Position numbers and translations under genes: made by a program. This document shows, one piece after another, positions 1 through 7,373 of a stretch of DNA of 14,714 bases. The stretch lies in the NCBI GenBank assembly GCA_020201235.1, contig JAIVHD010000231.1:1-14714 (forward strand), read 5' to 3'. The notes below the pieces were generated by a model. That model saw only the letters and a program-made list of their open reading frames with translations. It did not search any database and had not been told where the DNA came from. This DNA comes from Lysobacteraceae bacterium (lineage in GTDB: Bacteria; Pseudomonadota; Gammaproteobacteria; Xanthomonadales; Wenzhouxiangellaceae). Within the stretch, counting starts at the first letter, position 1; every line of letters begins with the position of its first letter.

Positions 1-98
1 AAAACGCTCAATTCGGCGAAATTGGCGGCCGTAGACGCGATTCGCGCACCAACTTGGTGCATATCCTCTTCGCGGCACCGCTGATCGCGGTGTACTAA
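1..98 (+). CDS. 3' end of an unidentified gene (partial)
   Basis: One frame is open from the left edge to a TAA at 96-98 and encodes about 31 residues, ending in a hydrophobic stretch (HILFAAPLIAVY). It lies 33 bases upstream of the RND permease on the same strand, so it may be the preceding gene of the same operon. RND permeases are commonly preceded by a periplasmic adaptor or a second permease, but the visible residues are too few to assign a family. The hydrophobic tail would fit a membrane protein. The fragment could also be a chance open frame. Confidence 0.4.
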   Translation, partial: NAQFGEIGGRRRDSRTNLVHILFAAPLIAVY

Positions 99-131
99 GG
101 TTAAGTCCGACAGGCTGCTAGGGTCACGACG

Positions 132-3100
132 ATGTCCTCGCCCGCCGAATTTTCCATCCGCCGTCCGGTCACGATCATCATGGCCTTCGTATCACTGGTT
201 GCGATCGGACTGATCTCGGCCCGCCTGCTGCCGCTGGAGTTCTTTCCCGAGCTGGATGTGCCATTGATTGTGGTGCAGGTGCCGTATCCCGGCTCGACCC
301 CGGATGAAGTCGAGCGCGAAATCACCCGGCCGGTCGAGGATGTGCTGGCCACCATCAGCGACATCAAGCAAATGCAGAGCAGTTCGGCGGCCGACCTTGC
401 AAGCTTTCAGATCGAGTTCGACTGGGGTCAGGATGTCGCCGTAAAAGCGGTTGAAGCCCGCGAGCGGGTCGAGGCGATCCGCGACCAGTTGCCCGACGAC
501 GTTCGTCGTATCCAGGTGTTTAAGTTCAACACCGCCGACCAACCGGTGCTGACGCTGCGAATCTCTTCGGAGCGCGATTTATCCAACGCCTACGACATGA
601 TCATGCGCACGCTGATCCGTCCTCTGGAACGCATCGAAGGCGTGGCCCGGGTTGAGCTCCAGGGGCTGGAACCCAAAGAAATCCGGATCGAGCTCATTGC
701 CGACCGTGTCAATGCCCATCAAGTCGACCTGCAGGCCCTGCAGGCGCGCCTGCGTGCGGTCAACTTTTCAACCTCGGCCGGCATGCTGACCGATTCCGGA
801 ACACGCTACCGGGTGATGCCACGCGGCGAGTTCGACGAGGTCGATCAGTACCGCGAACTGGTCATCGGCGACGGCCTGCGGTTGGGCGATATCGCCGAAA
901 TCACCTACGACTCGGCGCAACGCAACTACGCTCGCCATCTCGACCGCAAGTACGCCATCGGCGTCAATATCCTGAAGGAAAATGGCGCCAACCTGGTCGA
1001 CGTCGGACGGCGCACGCTGGCCGAGGTCGAACGCATCGGTGCCCAGCCCGAGATGAACGGTATCAACGTATTTTTTCTCGAGAACCAGGCCGACGGCGTG
1101 GTCAGCTCGCTGACCGACCTGCGCAATGCCGGCCTGCTGGGTGCCGTGCTTTCGTTGCTGGTACTGTATTTCTTCCTGCGCAACGTGCCGATGACGCTGA
1201 TGGTGGCGCTGGCCGTACCGGTCTCGCTGACGATCACGCTGGGTGCGATGTATTTCGCGGGCATCTCGCTGAACATTCTGTCGATGATGGGCCTGATGCT
1301 GGCCATCGGCATGCTGGTCGACAACGCCGTAGTCGTCAGCGAGAGCATTGCCACCGAGCGCGATAAAACCCCGGGCCCGGAGCACACAGTCGCTGCCACC
1401 GAACGCGGCGTGCGCAGCGTGTCGCTGGCAGTGGCCGCCGGCACGCTGACCAGCGCTGCGGTCTTTTTACCCAACATCTTCGGAGAGCAGAACCAGGTAT
1501 CGATCTTTTTGTCGCACGTCGCAATCGCCATCGTGGTCTCACTGGCAGTATCGCTGGTACTGGCCCAGACGATGATCCCGATGATTGCCAGCCGATTGCG
1601 CCCGCCCGCCCGCCAGGCCCGCTCGGTGCTACTCGATGAGATGCGCCGGCGCTACCAGGGGGCGCTCCTGTGGACCCTTCAACACCGCTGGAAAAGCGCG
1701 CTGCTGATCGTGCTGACCTTTGCCTCAATCGCCATTCCGGCAAGCATCGTCGAGACCGACATGTTTCCGGCCGAACAGGACCGCAGCCTGTTTCTGCGCT
1801 ACAACCTCGACAGCCACTACCCGCTGGCCAAGGTCAAGCGCGCGGTCGACCGGATCGAGGATTATCTGTATGAAAACCAGCAGCATTTGCAAATTCGCGC
1901 GGTCTACTCGTACTACAACGAATCCGGCGAGGCGCAGTCGTCGATCCTGCTGAGCGAGGATTCGCCCGACCAGCGCCCAAGCAAGCAGATCGCCGACCAG
2001 ATTCTCGCCGACATGCCGGAAATTGCGATCGGCAAGCCTGCCTTTGAGCAGCAGCGCAGCGGCGGCGAAGGCGTCAGTGTCACCGTCGTCGGCGCATCCA
2101 GCCAGCGGCTGGTCGGGATCGCCGAAGAAATCATTCGGCTGCTAGAGCCAATCGAAGGGCTGGAAGGCGTGCGCCTTCCCGAAATGCCCAACGAACGCGA
2201 ATTGCAAATTCGTGTCGACCGTGAGCGCGCCCGCCTGTTGGGCTTTGACTCAACCCGAATCGCGGAAACCGTTGCCACCGCACTGCGCGGCGTCAACCTG
2301 CGCGACTTTCACGGCCGCGAGGCCGAAGTGCCGGTCCGGCTGCGGTTTCGCGAAACCGATAGCCGATCGCCCGAAGCGCTGGCCGCGCTGGTGCTGACCA
2401 ACGATGCGGGCCAACAAGTGCCGCTCGCCGCGCTGGTCGATCTGATCGAAAACCCGGGTCCAACGCAGATTCGGCGGGTCGACCGCGAAACCGCGCTGAC
2501 CATCCGCGCCAACCTCGACGACATCACGATGTCTGCGGCACGTGAGCGCATCGAACGCACGCTCGCGCCGATGCAAATGCCGCCCGGTTATGAATGGCGG
2601 CTCGGGCAGGGCTTTACCCGAGAAGACGACACCGGACAGCGCATGGTTCTCAACATTCTGCTGGCGCTGATCCTCATCTACATGGTGCTGGCGGCACTGT
2701 TTGAATCGCTGTTACAGCCGATCACCATGATCGTGTCAATTCTGTTCTCGGTAGTCGGCGTGTACTGGTTCTTCCTGGTCACCGGCACGATCTTCTCGCT
2801 GATGGCGATGATCGGCATCCTGATTCTGATCGGCGTGGTCGTCAACAACGGCATCGTGCTGATCGACCGCATCAACCAGCTCAGAGGCCAGGGCCTGGAA
2901 CGCAATGCCGCGATCGTACAGGCCGGCGGCGACCGCCTGCGGCCCATCCTGATGACCGTCGGCACCACCGTGCTCGGCCTGATTCCGCTGTGCATCGGCA
3001 CCACCCAGATCGGCGGCGACGGTCCGCCCTACTTCCCGATGGCACGCGCCATCGTCGGTGGTCTGTTGTTTTCGACCGTCGTCAGCCTGCTCTTTCTGCC

Positions 3101-3224
3101 GACCATCTATTTGTGGCTGGACAGCATGCGTCACTGGCCGAGACGCTTCGGGCGCTTCATCGCCGGGTTCACAGCCCGACTGATCGGCAAACGCAAGCGC
3201 CGACAGCCGTCGCAGGCAGTCTAA
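132..3224 (+). CDS. RND-family multidrug/efflux permease (AcrB/MdtB type)
   Basis: A proton-driven inner-membrane pump that normally works with a periplasmic adaptor and an outer-membrane channel to expel hydrophobic compounds. Its 1030 residues match the usual family length. The N-terminus (IRRPVTIIMAFV then FFPELDVP and YPGSTPDEVEREI) is the classic RND opening: TM1 at about 11-31, followed by the first periplasmic porter domain. TM2-TM6 lie at about 333-485, TM7 at about 520-540, and the second membrane half at about 838-995, which gives the expected two-fold repeat. The TM4 relay reads LVDNAVV, with Asp397 kept and Asn398 where AcrB has Asp408. TM10 reads VVVNNGIV (Asn905/Asn906) where AcrB has Lys940. 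Thr942 in RLRPILMT is kept. The C-terminal tail is basic. The ATG start fits the family N-terminus, although its Shine-Dalgarno is weak. Substrate unknown. The gene could belong to a two-permease system with its partner to the left. Confidence 0.95.
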   Translation: MSSPAEFSIRRPVTIIMAFVSLVAIGLISARLLPLEFFPELDVPLIVVQVPYPGSTPDEVEREITRPVEDVLATISDIKQMQSSSAADLASFQIEFDWGQDVAVKAVEARERVEAIRDQLPDDVRRIQVFKFNTADQPVLTLRISSERDLSNAYDMIMRTLIRPLERIEGVARVELQGLEPKEIRIELIADRVNAHQVDLQALQARLRAVNFSTSAGMLTDSGTRYRVMPRGEFDEVDQYRELVIGDGLRLGDIAEITYDSAQRNYARHLDRKYAIGVNILKENGANLVDVGRRTLAEVERIGAQPEMNGINVFFLENQADGVVSSLTDLRNAGLLGAVLSLLVLYFFLRNVPMTLMVALAVPVSLTITLGAMYFAGISLNILSMMGLMLAIGMLVDNAVVVSESIATERDKTPGPEHTVAATERGVRSVSLAVAAGTLTSAAVFLPNIFGEQNQVSIFLSHVAIAIVVSLAVSLVLAQTMIPMIASRLRPPARQARSVLLDEMRRRYQGALLWTLQHRWKSALLIVLTFASIAIPASIVETDMFPAEQDRSLFLRYNLDSHYPLAKVKRAVDRIEDYLYENQQHLQIRAVYSYYNESGEAQSSILLSEDSPDQRPSKQIADQILADMPEIAIGKPAFEQQRSGGEGVSVTVVGASSQRLVGIAEEIIRLLEPIEGLEGVRLPEMPNERELQIRVDRERARLLGFDSTRIAETVATALRGVNLRDFHGREAEVPVRLRFRETDSRSPEALAALVLTNDAGQQVPLAALVDLIENPGPTQIRRVDRETALTIRANLDDITMSAARERIERTLAPMQMPPGYEWRLGQGFTREDDTGQRMVLNILLALILIYMVLAALFESLLQPITMIVSILFSVVGVYWFFLVTGTIFSLMAMIGILILIGVVVNNGIVLIDRINQLRGQGLERNAAIVQAGGDRLRPILMTVGTTVLGLIPLCIGTTQIGGDGPPYFPMARAIVGGLLFSTVVSLLFLPTIYLWLDSMRHWPRRFGRFIAGFTARLIGKRKRRQPSQAV

Positions 3225-3428
3225 AACCTGCCCCGGAACTGCACAACGACATCCTTCTGCAGGTAGGAGTAACATCTACCCACAAATTTTGCGGAGAAGC
3301 CGTCTTTTGTCGTTGTAGCCCCGGTTTATTCAGCACCCCTCCGTGATACAAAACAAGGTGCCGTGGCTGGGGCGTTACGCTACGCACGGATGGTGAATCA
3401 CCCGGGCTTACGCAATGACTACCACCCG

Positions 3429-3444
3429 CCGTCGTACCCGACGG
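3429..3444. other. Perfect 6-bp stem-loop between convergent genes
   Basis: CCGTCG, a four-base loop (TACC) and CGACGG form a perfect hairpin a few bases past the stop codon of the photolyase-like gene, which is read from the other strand. No T-run follows on either strand, so it is at best a weak or factor-assisted terminator. The rest of 3225-3456 holds no gene. It includes a looser GGTAG/CTACC stem at 3262-3280 followed by a short T-run, which could end the efflux transcript. Confidence 0.3.
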
Positions 3445-3456
3445 TCGCTTGAGTCG

Positions 3457-4716
3457 TCACGTCAGGAGCCTGTCGAGCAGCGCCGGGATTTTCTTTTTGA
3501 ACGGAAAAAATCCCCGGGTCGCGTGGGGCCATGCATTTTCATCCCAGGCCCGGCGAACGCGCTTGAGTTCGACGCCGGAGCCCGACAGCGTGTCGAGTAG
3601 TTGTCGCAGGCCATCATCAATGGGCCCGACCGGGGCATCGGCGGTCACGATCACCCGGGCACCTGCGGCCTGGGCGCGGCCCAGCAACTTTTCAGCATCC
3701 AGTGCATCGATCAATTCGGCACCGACCCCCAGTTCCAATTCAGCCTGCCGGGCCGCATCCCTGGTCGCGCCGGTCACAAATGCGCGTGCCTTGTCACCAA
3801 ACGGCCACGCGCGATCGGGATGGCCACTACGCGCCGCGACAACACCGGAAAGTTCAACACCGGGGGGCAGCGCCTCGAAGCCGCGCAGATCGTCGCCGTG
3901 CAGCAACACCAGCACACGCGCGCCATCGGACAGCTTGTCGGCCGGCCCGATGGGTCGACACTCCGGATTAGACAAACCGCGCACGGCCGGTGCCTCGGTG
4001 GCCAATCCGATCGGCCGATACATCCCGTGAGTATACTTTTCAATATTGCTCGGCCGCGCCAAATAAGTCTTGCCCGGCGTCTGGATGCCAGCCACCCAGC
4101 GCCAGCCCAAGGTGTTCGAGGCCGGGTCGGCGTCCAGCAGATGACGCAGGAAGAAATCGGCACCCAGCGTCCACGGCAGCTTCAGGGTGAAGATCCAGAT
4201 CGAGGCAAACCACATGCGCACGTGGTTGTGCAGATAACCGGTCGTCTTGAGTTCGATCACCCAGTCATCGAAGCATTCGATACCGGTCTGTCCGTGCTCG
4301 GCATCGAACCACGCCTTCGACCTTCCGGCATTGTCCTGGTATCGCCGGCGTTGCTCATCGCGCTCGGCTATGAACCCGTGCCAGACCTGCGGCCGCATCT
4401 GCAGCCAGCCCTTCCAGTAGCTGCGCCAGAACACCTCCTGGATGAACTTTTCGGCCGTCGACGGCGCAAAGCGTTGCAGCACGGCACCCAAGACCTCGCG
4501 TTCGGTGACCACGCGATGACGGATATACGGCGACAGCATCGAAACGTTGGCCTTGTGCCCCGGCCCGGGATCGGCGTTGCGCTCGGCGGCATATGCCCTT
4601 CCGGCGCGCGCTACAAAATCGCGCAAGCGAGCCATTGCGTCGGCACGCGTCGGCGGAAACAAGTCTTGCGAGGTCGGCAAACCGGTCTCGGCAGTATCCA
4701 TGGCGTCGAATGTCAT
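3457..4716 (-). CDS. Photolyase/cryptochrome-like FAD protein with apparently permuted domain order
   Basis: A 419-residue flavoprotein of the DNA photolyase/cryptochrome family. Residues about 30-235 form the helical FAD-binding domain: SMLSPYIRHRVVTE at 59-72, EVFWRSYWKGW at 94-104, TGYLHNHVRMWFAS at 159-172, then LLDADPASNTLGWRW. In that last block Asp195, Asp197, Asn201 and Trp205 match E. coli photolyase residues that hold or tune FAD and begin the electron-transfer tryptophan chain. The usual N-terminal alpha/beta antenna domain is missing from the front. Residues about 265-405 instead look like such an alpha/beta fold (strand VLVLLHGDD), and the protein ends in RGFFPFKKKIPALL. That resembles the FTPFKKKW-type motif that closes the antenna domain in ordinary photolyases. 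The open frame runs upstream to 4908, over the end of hipA. The ATG at 4716 avoids the overlap and precedes the conserved region; ATG 4701 is an alternative. No good Shine-Dalgarno was seen. Whether it repairs DNA or senses light cannot be told. Confidence 0.85.
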   Translation of the reverse strand: MTFDAMDTAETGLPTSQDLFPPTRADAMARLRDFVARAGRAYAAERNADPGPGHKANVSMLSPYIRHRVVTEREVLGAVLQRFAPSTAEKFIQEVFWRSYWKGWLQMRPQVWHGFIAERDEQRRRYQDNAGRSKAWFDAEHGQTGIECFDDWVIELKTTGYLHNHVRMWFASIWIFTLKLPWTLGADFFLRHLLDADPASNTLGWRWVAGIQTPGKTYLARPSNIEKYTHGMYRPIGLATEAPAVRGLSNPECRPIGPADKLSDGARVLVLLHGDDLRGFEALPPGVELSGVVAARSGHPDRAWPFGDKARAFVTGATRDAARQAELELGVGAELIDALDAEKLLGRAQAAGARVIVTADAPVGPIDDGLRQLLDTLSGSGVELKRVRRAWDENAWPHATRGFFPFKKKIPALLDRLLT

Positions 4717-4820
4717 ATTCGAAGGATATTGCCAGCAGCGCGAAGCGGCCCTGACCGCAATGCGCCGATTCATCCTCAAAGCAGTTCCTGCACAGGCGAT
4801 ACAGCACAGTGCCTCGGGTT

Positions 4821-6128
4821 TTACCAGAATGATTCCAGCCGGAGCGTGTCCTGGATCCTGTCGCGCTGCTCGGCGTGCACTTTCACCGCATCGGCATAGT
4901 CTCGCCATCGAGACACGACGTCCTGCACGTCACGGACGATGCGTTTTGCTTCCCCCTGCTTCAACAGCGCCACTTCTGCGCAGGCTTCGAAATCAGTCGA
5001 GTTGAATCCGTCGCGTTTCCCGTTCAGGGTCATCTGGTGCACCGAGGTCCAGTCGCCGGTCGGGTTATAACTCCAGGTCACGTCGTAGGCCGGAGACAGC
5101 GACCATCGCCCCTCTCGGTCCATGAGGAAGGCGATGTTCTTGACGTGATCGTCCTGGTTGCGAGCAACGATGTTGAACACCATACGACGATACTGCTGCT
5201 CGATTGCCTCCGGCCCCAGCCCGAGTTCTCGCATCACCATGATTGCCTGTTCATAGCCATAGGCACCGGCCAGATTGAAGTCGTAATGGGCCAGGGCCGC
5301 CAACGACTGCATGTGCAGCTTGCCGCCTTCTTCCGTGCGGTCAAATCGCTTGATCATGAAATGGCGTCGCCGGCCTTCCTCGAACAAGCGGCAGGGCATC
5401 ATGTTGACCCCCGCGTCTCGCGCCATTCTGGAGTAAGCGTACTCGATCGCACCAAACCCCATCGGATCAGCCAGCTCCCTGTCCCGGTTGTTGCTCACCC
5501 CGTCAAACTTCATCAGCCAGTATTCAAAACCAACGCCGGCGGGTGCCTGGCCCGACCGAATCTGGTGGGTCTTCGGGTTCCAGGCAATCAGCGCCTTGGC
5601 CCGTGCGCCACCGGCGGAGGTGCCCACGCGAAGAATGTCCCGCACTGCCCGATCGTCCTTCCGATCCGCAAATACGGTGTCCAGCGATGTGCGGTGGGTC
5701 AGAATTTCCGAGGCGAGTTCAACCAGCTGGCCGACGTGAATTTCAGTCTTTGCGGGGCGCCCCTGAGACATGGCCGGCTTGTACTCCAGTGCGCCCATCC
5801 CCCGCGTGCCGATATAGCACAGACGCTCTACAGCATTGAATGATTCGGGTTTGCGACCCATGGTCGCCAGCCAGGTATCGATAATGGCGTTGCCGAATTT
5901 GTCGGGCAATGAATCTGCCAACAGGCCGGGCAGCCCCTGAAACGATTGCGAGGACAATTCCGGGAACCGGTAGACCTGAGACGACAACGGCATTCGAACC
6001 GGCGCGAGTTCGATGCCGCTATTCAAGAAATCGCGGTCATACTCAAACGCAGCCACCTGCTCGTTGTCGGCCAGACTGACGTAACCGATTTCGGTCCCCC
6101 ACAATCTGACGGTGGCCCGCGTGCTCAC
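4821..6128 (-). CDS. hipA: HipA-family serine/threonine kinase toxin
   Basis: Toxin of a type II HipBA module. Characterised HipA proteins phosphorylate translation targets such as glutamyl-tRNA synthetase and cause dormancy or persistence. With the GTG start at 6128 the protein has 435 residues, the normal length. The Gly-rich VGTSAGGARAKA lies at 168-179; its Ser171 corresponds to the autophosphorylation-loop region of E. coli HipA. ATP-binding Lys207 sits in YWLMKFD, the catalytic loop NQDDHVKN at 324-331 (Asp326, Asn331), and the metal-binding Asp349 in SPAYDV. All key residues are present, so an active kinase is expected. The frame extends to 6149, but GTG 6128 overlaps the hipB stop by four bases (GTGA) and has a G-rich Shine-Dalgarno just upstream, which indicates translational coupling. 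The actual target is unknown. Confidence 0.93.
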   Translation of the reverse strand: MSTRATVRLWGTEIGYVSLADNEQVAAFEYDRDFLNSGIELAPVRMPLSSQVYRFPELSSQSFQGLPGLLADSLPDKFGNAIIDTWLATMGRKPESFNAVERLCYIGTRGMGALEYKPAMSQGRPAKTEIHVGQLVELASEILTHRTSLDTVFADRKDDRAVRDILRVGTSAGGARAKALIAWNPKTHQIRSGQAPAGVGFEYWLMKFDGVSNNRDRELADPMGFGAIEYAYSRMARDAGVNMMPCRLFEEGRRRHFMIKRFDRTEEGGKLHMQSLAALAHYDFNLAGAYGYEQAIMVMRELGLGPEAIEQQYRRMVFNIVARNQDDHVKNIAFLMDREGRWSLSPAYDVTWSYNPTGDWTSVHQMTLNGKRDGFNSTDFEACAEVALLKQGEAKRIVRDVQDVVSRWRDYADAVKVHAEQRDRIQDTLRLESFW

Positions 6129-6490
6129 CGCTCGTCCCCCCACTTCCATTGCTTGTCGCCGGCCTCTTTCGCGCGTTCCCGGTTCGCGCGCTTGCTGGTC
6201 GCTCGCTTCGGAAGCGCATCCGCTTTACGGGTCGCCTGCGACGGGCGCAGTGTCGGTTCCGGCAGCAGCACCTCGAGCCTTTTCAGCAGATCCAACTCGC
6301 GCAAGACGCGAAACAGCGTCCGGGTCTGGGTGGTTTCCCCGGCCTCCAGCCGTTCCAGGGTGCGCTTACCCACACCCGCCTTTCGAGCCAACTCCGCCTG
6401 CGTCAATTGCTGGTCAATGCGAACTTGAGCCAGCCGATGTCCCAGCTCTGCCAGCGCTGCTGGGTCATGATGTAGATCTTGAAACTTCAC
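6125..6490 (-). CDS. hipB: HipB-like XRE-family antitoxin/repressor
   Basis: DNA-binding antitoxin that would neutralise HipA and repress the operon. Of its 121 residues, about 15-70 form an XRE helix-turn-helix (LGHRLAQVRIDQQLTQAELA, then KAGVGKRTLERLEAGE), the lambda-repressor-like fold of HipB. The C-terminal 45 or so residues are a Lys/Arg-rich tail ending in QWKWGDER, longer than in the short E. coli HipB and of unclear role. It could make extra DNA or toxin contacts. The frame also allows a TTG start at 6493. GTG 6490 is preferred because GAGGG lies seven bases upstream. It overlaps hipA by four bases. Regulation is probably by the two palindromes at 6527-6584. Confidence 0.88.
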   Translation of the reverse strand: MKFQDLHHDPAALAELGHRLAQVRIDQQLTQAELARKAGVGKRTLERLEAGETTQTRTLFRVLRELDLLKRLEVLLPEPTLRPSQATRKADALPKRATSKRANRERAKEAGDKQWKWGDER

Positions 6491-6526
6491 CAAACAACCC
6501 TCGAAAATCGCTGTAGATCTTACTCG

Positions 6527-6544
6527 CTCGCATTATACGGCGAG
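6527..6544. promoter_or_regulatory. Proximal putative HipB operator (CTCGC-N8-GCGAG)
   Basis: A perfect five-base inverted repeat separated by eight bases, with the hipBA -10 box inside the spacer. E. coli HipB binds TATCC-N8-GGATA sites, so the geometry (short half-sites, eight-base spacer) is the same while the half-site sequence differs. Binding here would block RNA polymerase directly. That HipB is the ligand is inferred from position and geometry. Confidence 0.6.
6532..6537 (-). promoter_or_regulatory. Probable -10 box of the hipBA promoter
   Basis: On the minus strand this reads TATAAT, a perfect sigma-70 -10 hexamer. It would start transcription near 6525, about 35 bases before the hipB GTG. 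No good -35 hexamer is visible at 16-18 bases spacing, so the promoter may be weak or dependent on other contacts. The box sits inside the spacer of the proximal TCGC-N8-GCGA palindrome. Confidence 0.6.
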
Positions 6545-6568
6545 TTGATGAGGATTATTCGCGCTTAT

Positions 6569-6584
6569 TCGCTATATATTGCGA
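6569..6584. promoter_or_regulatory. Distal putative HipB operator (TCGC-N8-GCGA)
   Basis: A second copy of the TCGC-N8-GCGA palindrome with an unrelated AT-rich spacer. It lies exactly 41 bases from the first, about four helical turns, so two dimers would sit on the same face. It falls upstream of the -10 box, around the -40 to -57 region. A third, imperfect site (TCGC-N8-GCTA) starts at 6559. Confidence 0.55.
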
Positions 6585-6648
6585 GTGCGCCCCGATTTAC
6601 GGCACGGTGTTTAAGCCGGTGATGCAGTCGGTCGGTTAGAATCTCGCG

Positions 6649-7203
6649 ATGTCGCAACTTTCCGATCAGGACGCCGTTATCGAGGCCACCCGCCGGTGGT
6701 TGGAAAAGGCCGTGATCGGGCTGAACCTGTGCCCGTTTGCCGGGCAACCGTGGCACCAGGGCCGGGTGCGGTTGCGGGTCAGCGAGGCGACCAGGCCGCA
6801 GCAGCTCGTGCAGGATCTTGCCGACCAACTACTGGCACTGCACAAGGCCGATCCGGCCGATTGCGAAACCACGTTATTGATCCACCCGAAGCTGCTGGGC
6901 GACTTTCTCGAGTACAACGACTTTCTCGATGTCGCCGACGGCGTACTCGAAGAACTGGCACTCGACGGCACGATCCAGATTGCCAGCTTTCATCCCGATT
7001 ACCAGTTTGCTGGCAGCGCAGCCGATGACCCGGCCAACTGCACCAACCGCTCGCCCTACCCCATGCTGCACCTTTTGCGCGAAGCCAGCATCGAGGCGGC
7101 GACCGCCAAGCTGCCCTCATCCGAGGCGATTTACGAGCGCAATATCAAGACGATGCAGGCGCTCGGCCTGAAGGCCTGGGAGCGCTTGATCAGGCCCGAC
7201 TAA
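6649..7203 (+). CDS. DUF1415 domain-containing protein
   Basis: A 184-residue soluble protein of the DUF1415 family, which is common in proteobacteria and has no established function. Family hallmarks are GLNLCPFA at 24-31, TTLLIHPKLL, FHPDYQFAG at 118-126, and the TNRSPYPMLHLLRE segment near 136-149. The conserved Cys, His, Asp and Arg residues suggest a ligand- or metal-binding site, but this is not demonstrated. The ATG at 6649 has no Shine-Dalgarno. A TAGAAT hexamer at 6637-6642 would start transcription almost at the ATG, so a leaderless message is possible, although no matching -35 is seen. It is divergent from hipB and faces the diguanylate cyclase; no operon partner is visible. Confidence 0.88.
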   Translation: MSQLSDQDAVIEATRRWLEKAVIGLNLCPFAGQPWHQGRVRLRVSEATRPQQLVQDLADQLLALHKADPADCETTLLIHPKLLGDFLEYNDFLDVADGVLEELALDGTIQIASFHPDYQFAGSAADDPANCTNRSPYPMLHLLREASIEAATAKLPSSEAIYERNIKTMQALGLKAWERLIRPD

Positions 7204-7209
7204 CGCCCG

Positions 7210-7251
7210 GCGTTGCATCCGTTTCGAGCCGATCTAAAATGAATGCAACGC
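7210..7251. repeat. Perfect 9-bp inverted repeat between convergent genes
   Basis: GCGTTGCAT at 7210-7218 and its exact complement ATGCAACGC at 7243-7251 enclose a 24-base loop, just after the DUF1415 stop. The repeat could form a hairpin that ends the transcript, but the loop is long and no T-run follows. The remaining bases to 7373 show no gene. Confidence 0.35.
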
Positions 7252-7373
7252 TGCGGTGAGGCGAATCGCAGGCCTGGATACGCCACTCCTCCGGAAAACC
7301 CCGTGTGCCAAAAAATCCGACGCGAGCATCGCGCGAGTTTATGGAATGTTCGGGCTTGTGGGCCACGCGGGCA

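Noticed and set aside
3361..3420. GC-rich intergenic sequence around GCGTTACGCTACGC that resembles common REP-like elements
   Set aside because: There is only one imperfect copy in this window and no clear hairpin pair, so a repeat family cannot be supported.
3601..4899. A 432-codon plus-strand open frame
   Set aside because: It is antisense to the photolyase-like gene, whose translation carries clear family motifs. Its own translation has no recognisable domain and reflects GC-rich antisense codons.
4875..5843. A 322-codon plus-strand open frame opposite hipA
   Set aside because: It lies wholly antisense to a gene with all HipA catalytic motifs and shows no family features of its own.
7305..7373. 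A possible small gene between DUF1415 and the diguanylate cyclase
   Set aside because: The only long plus-strand frame here runs antisense into the GGDEF coding region and has no family signature.
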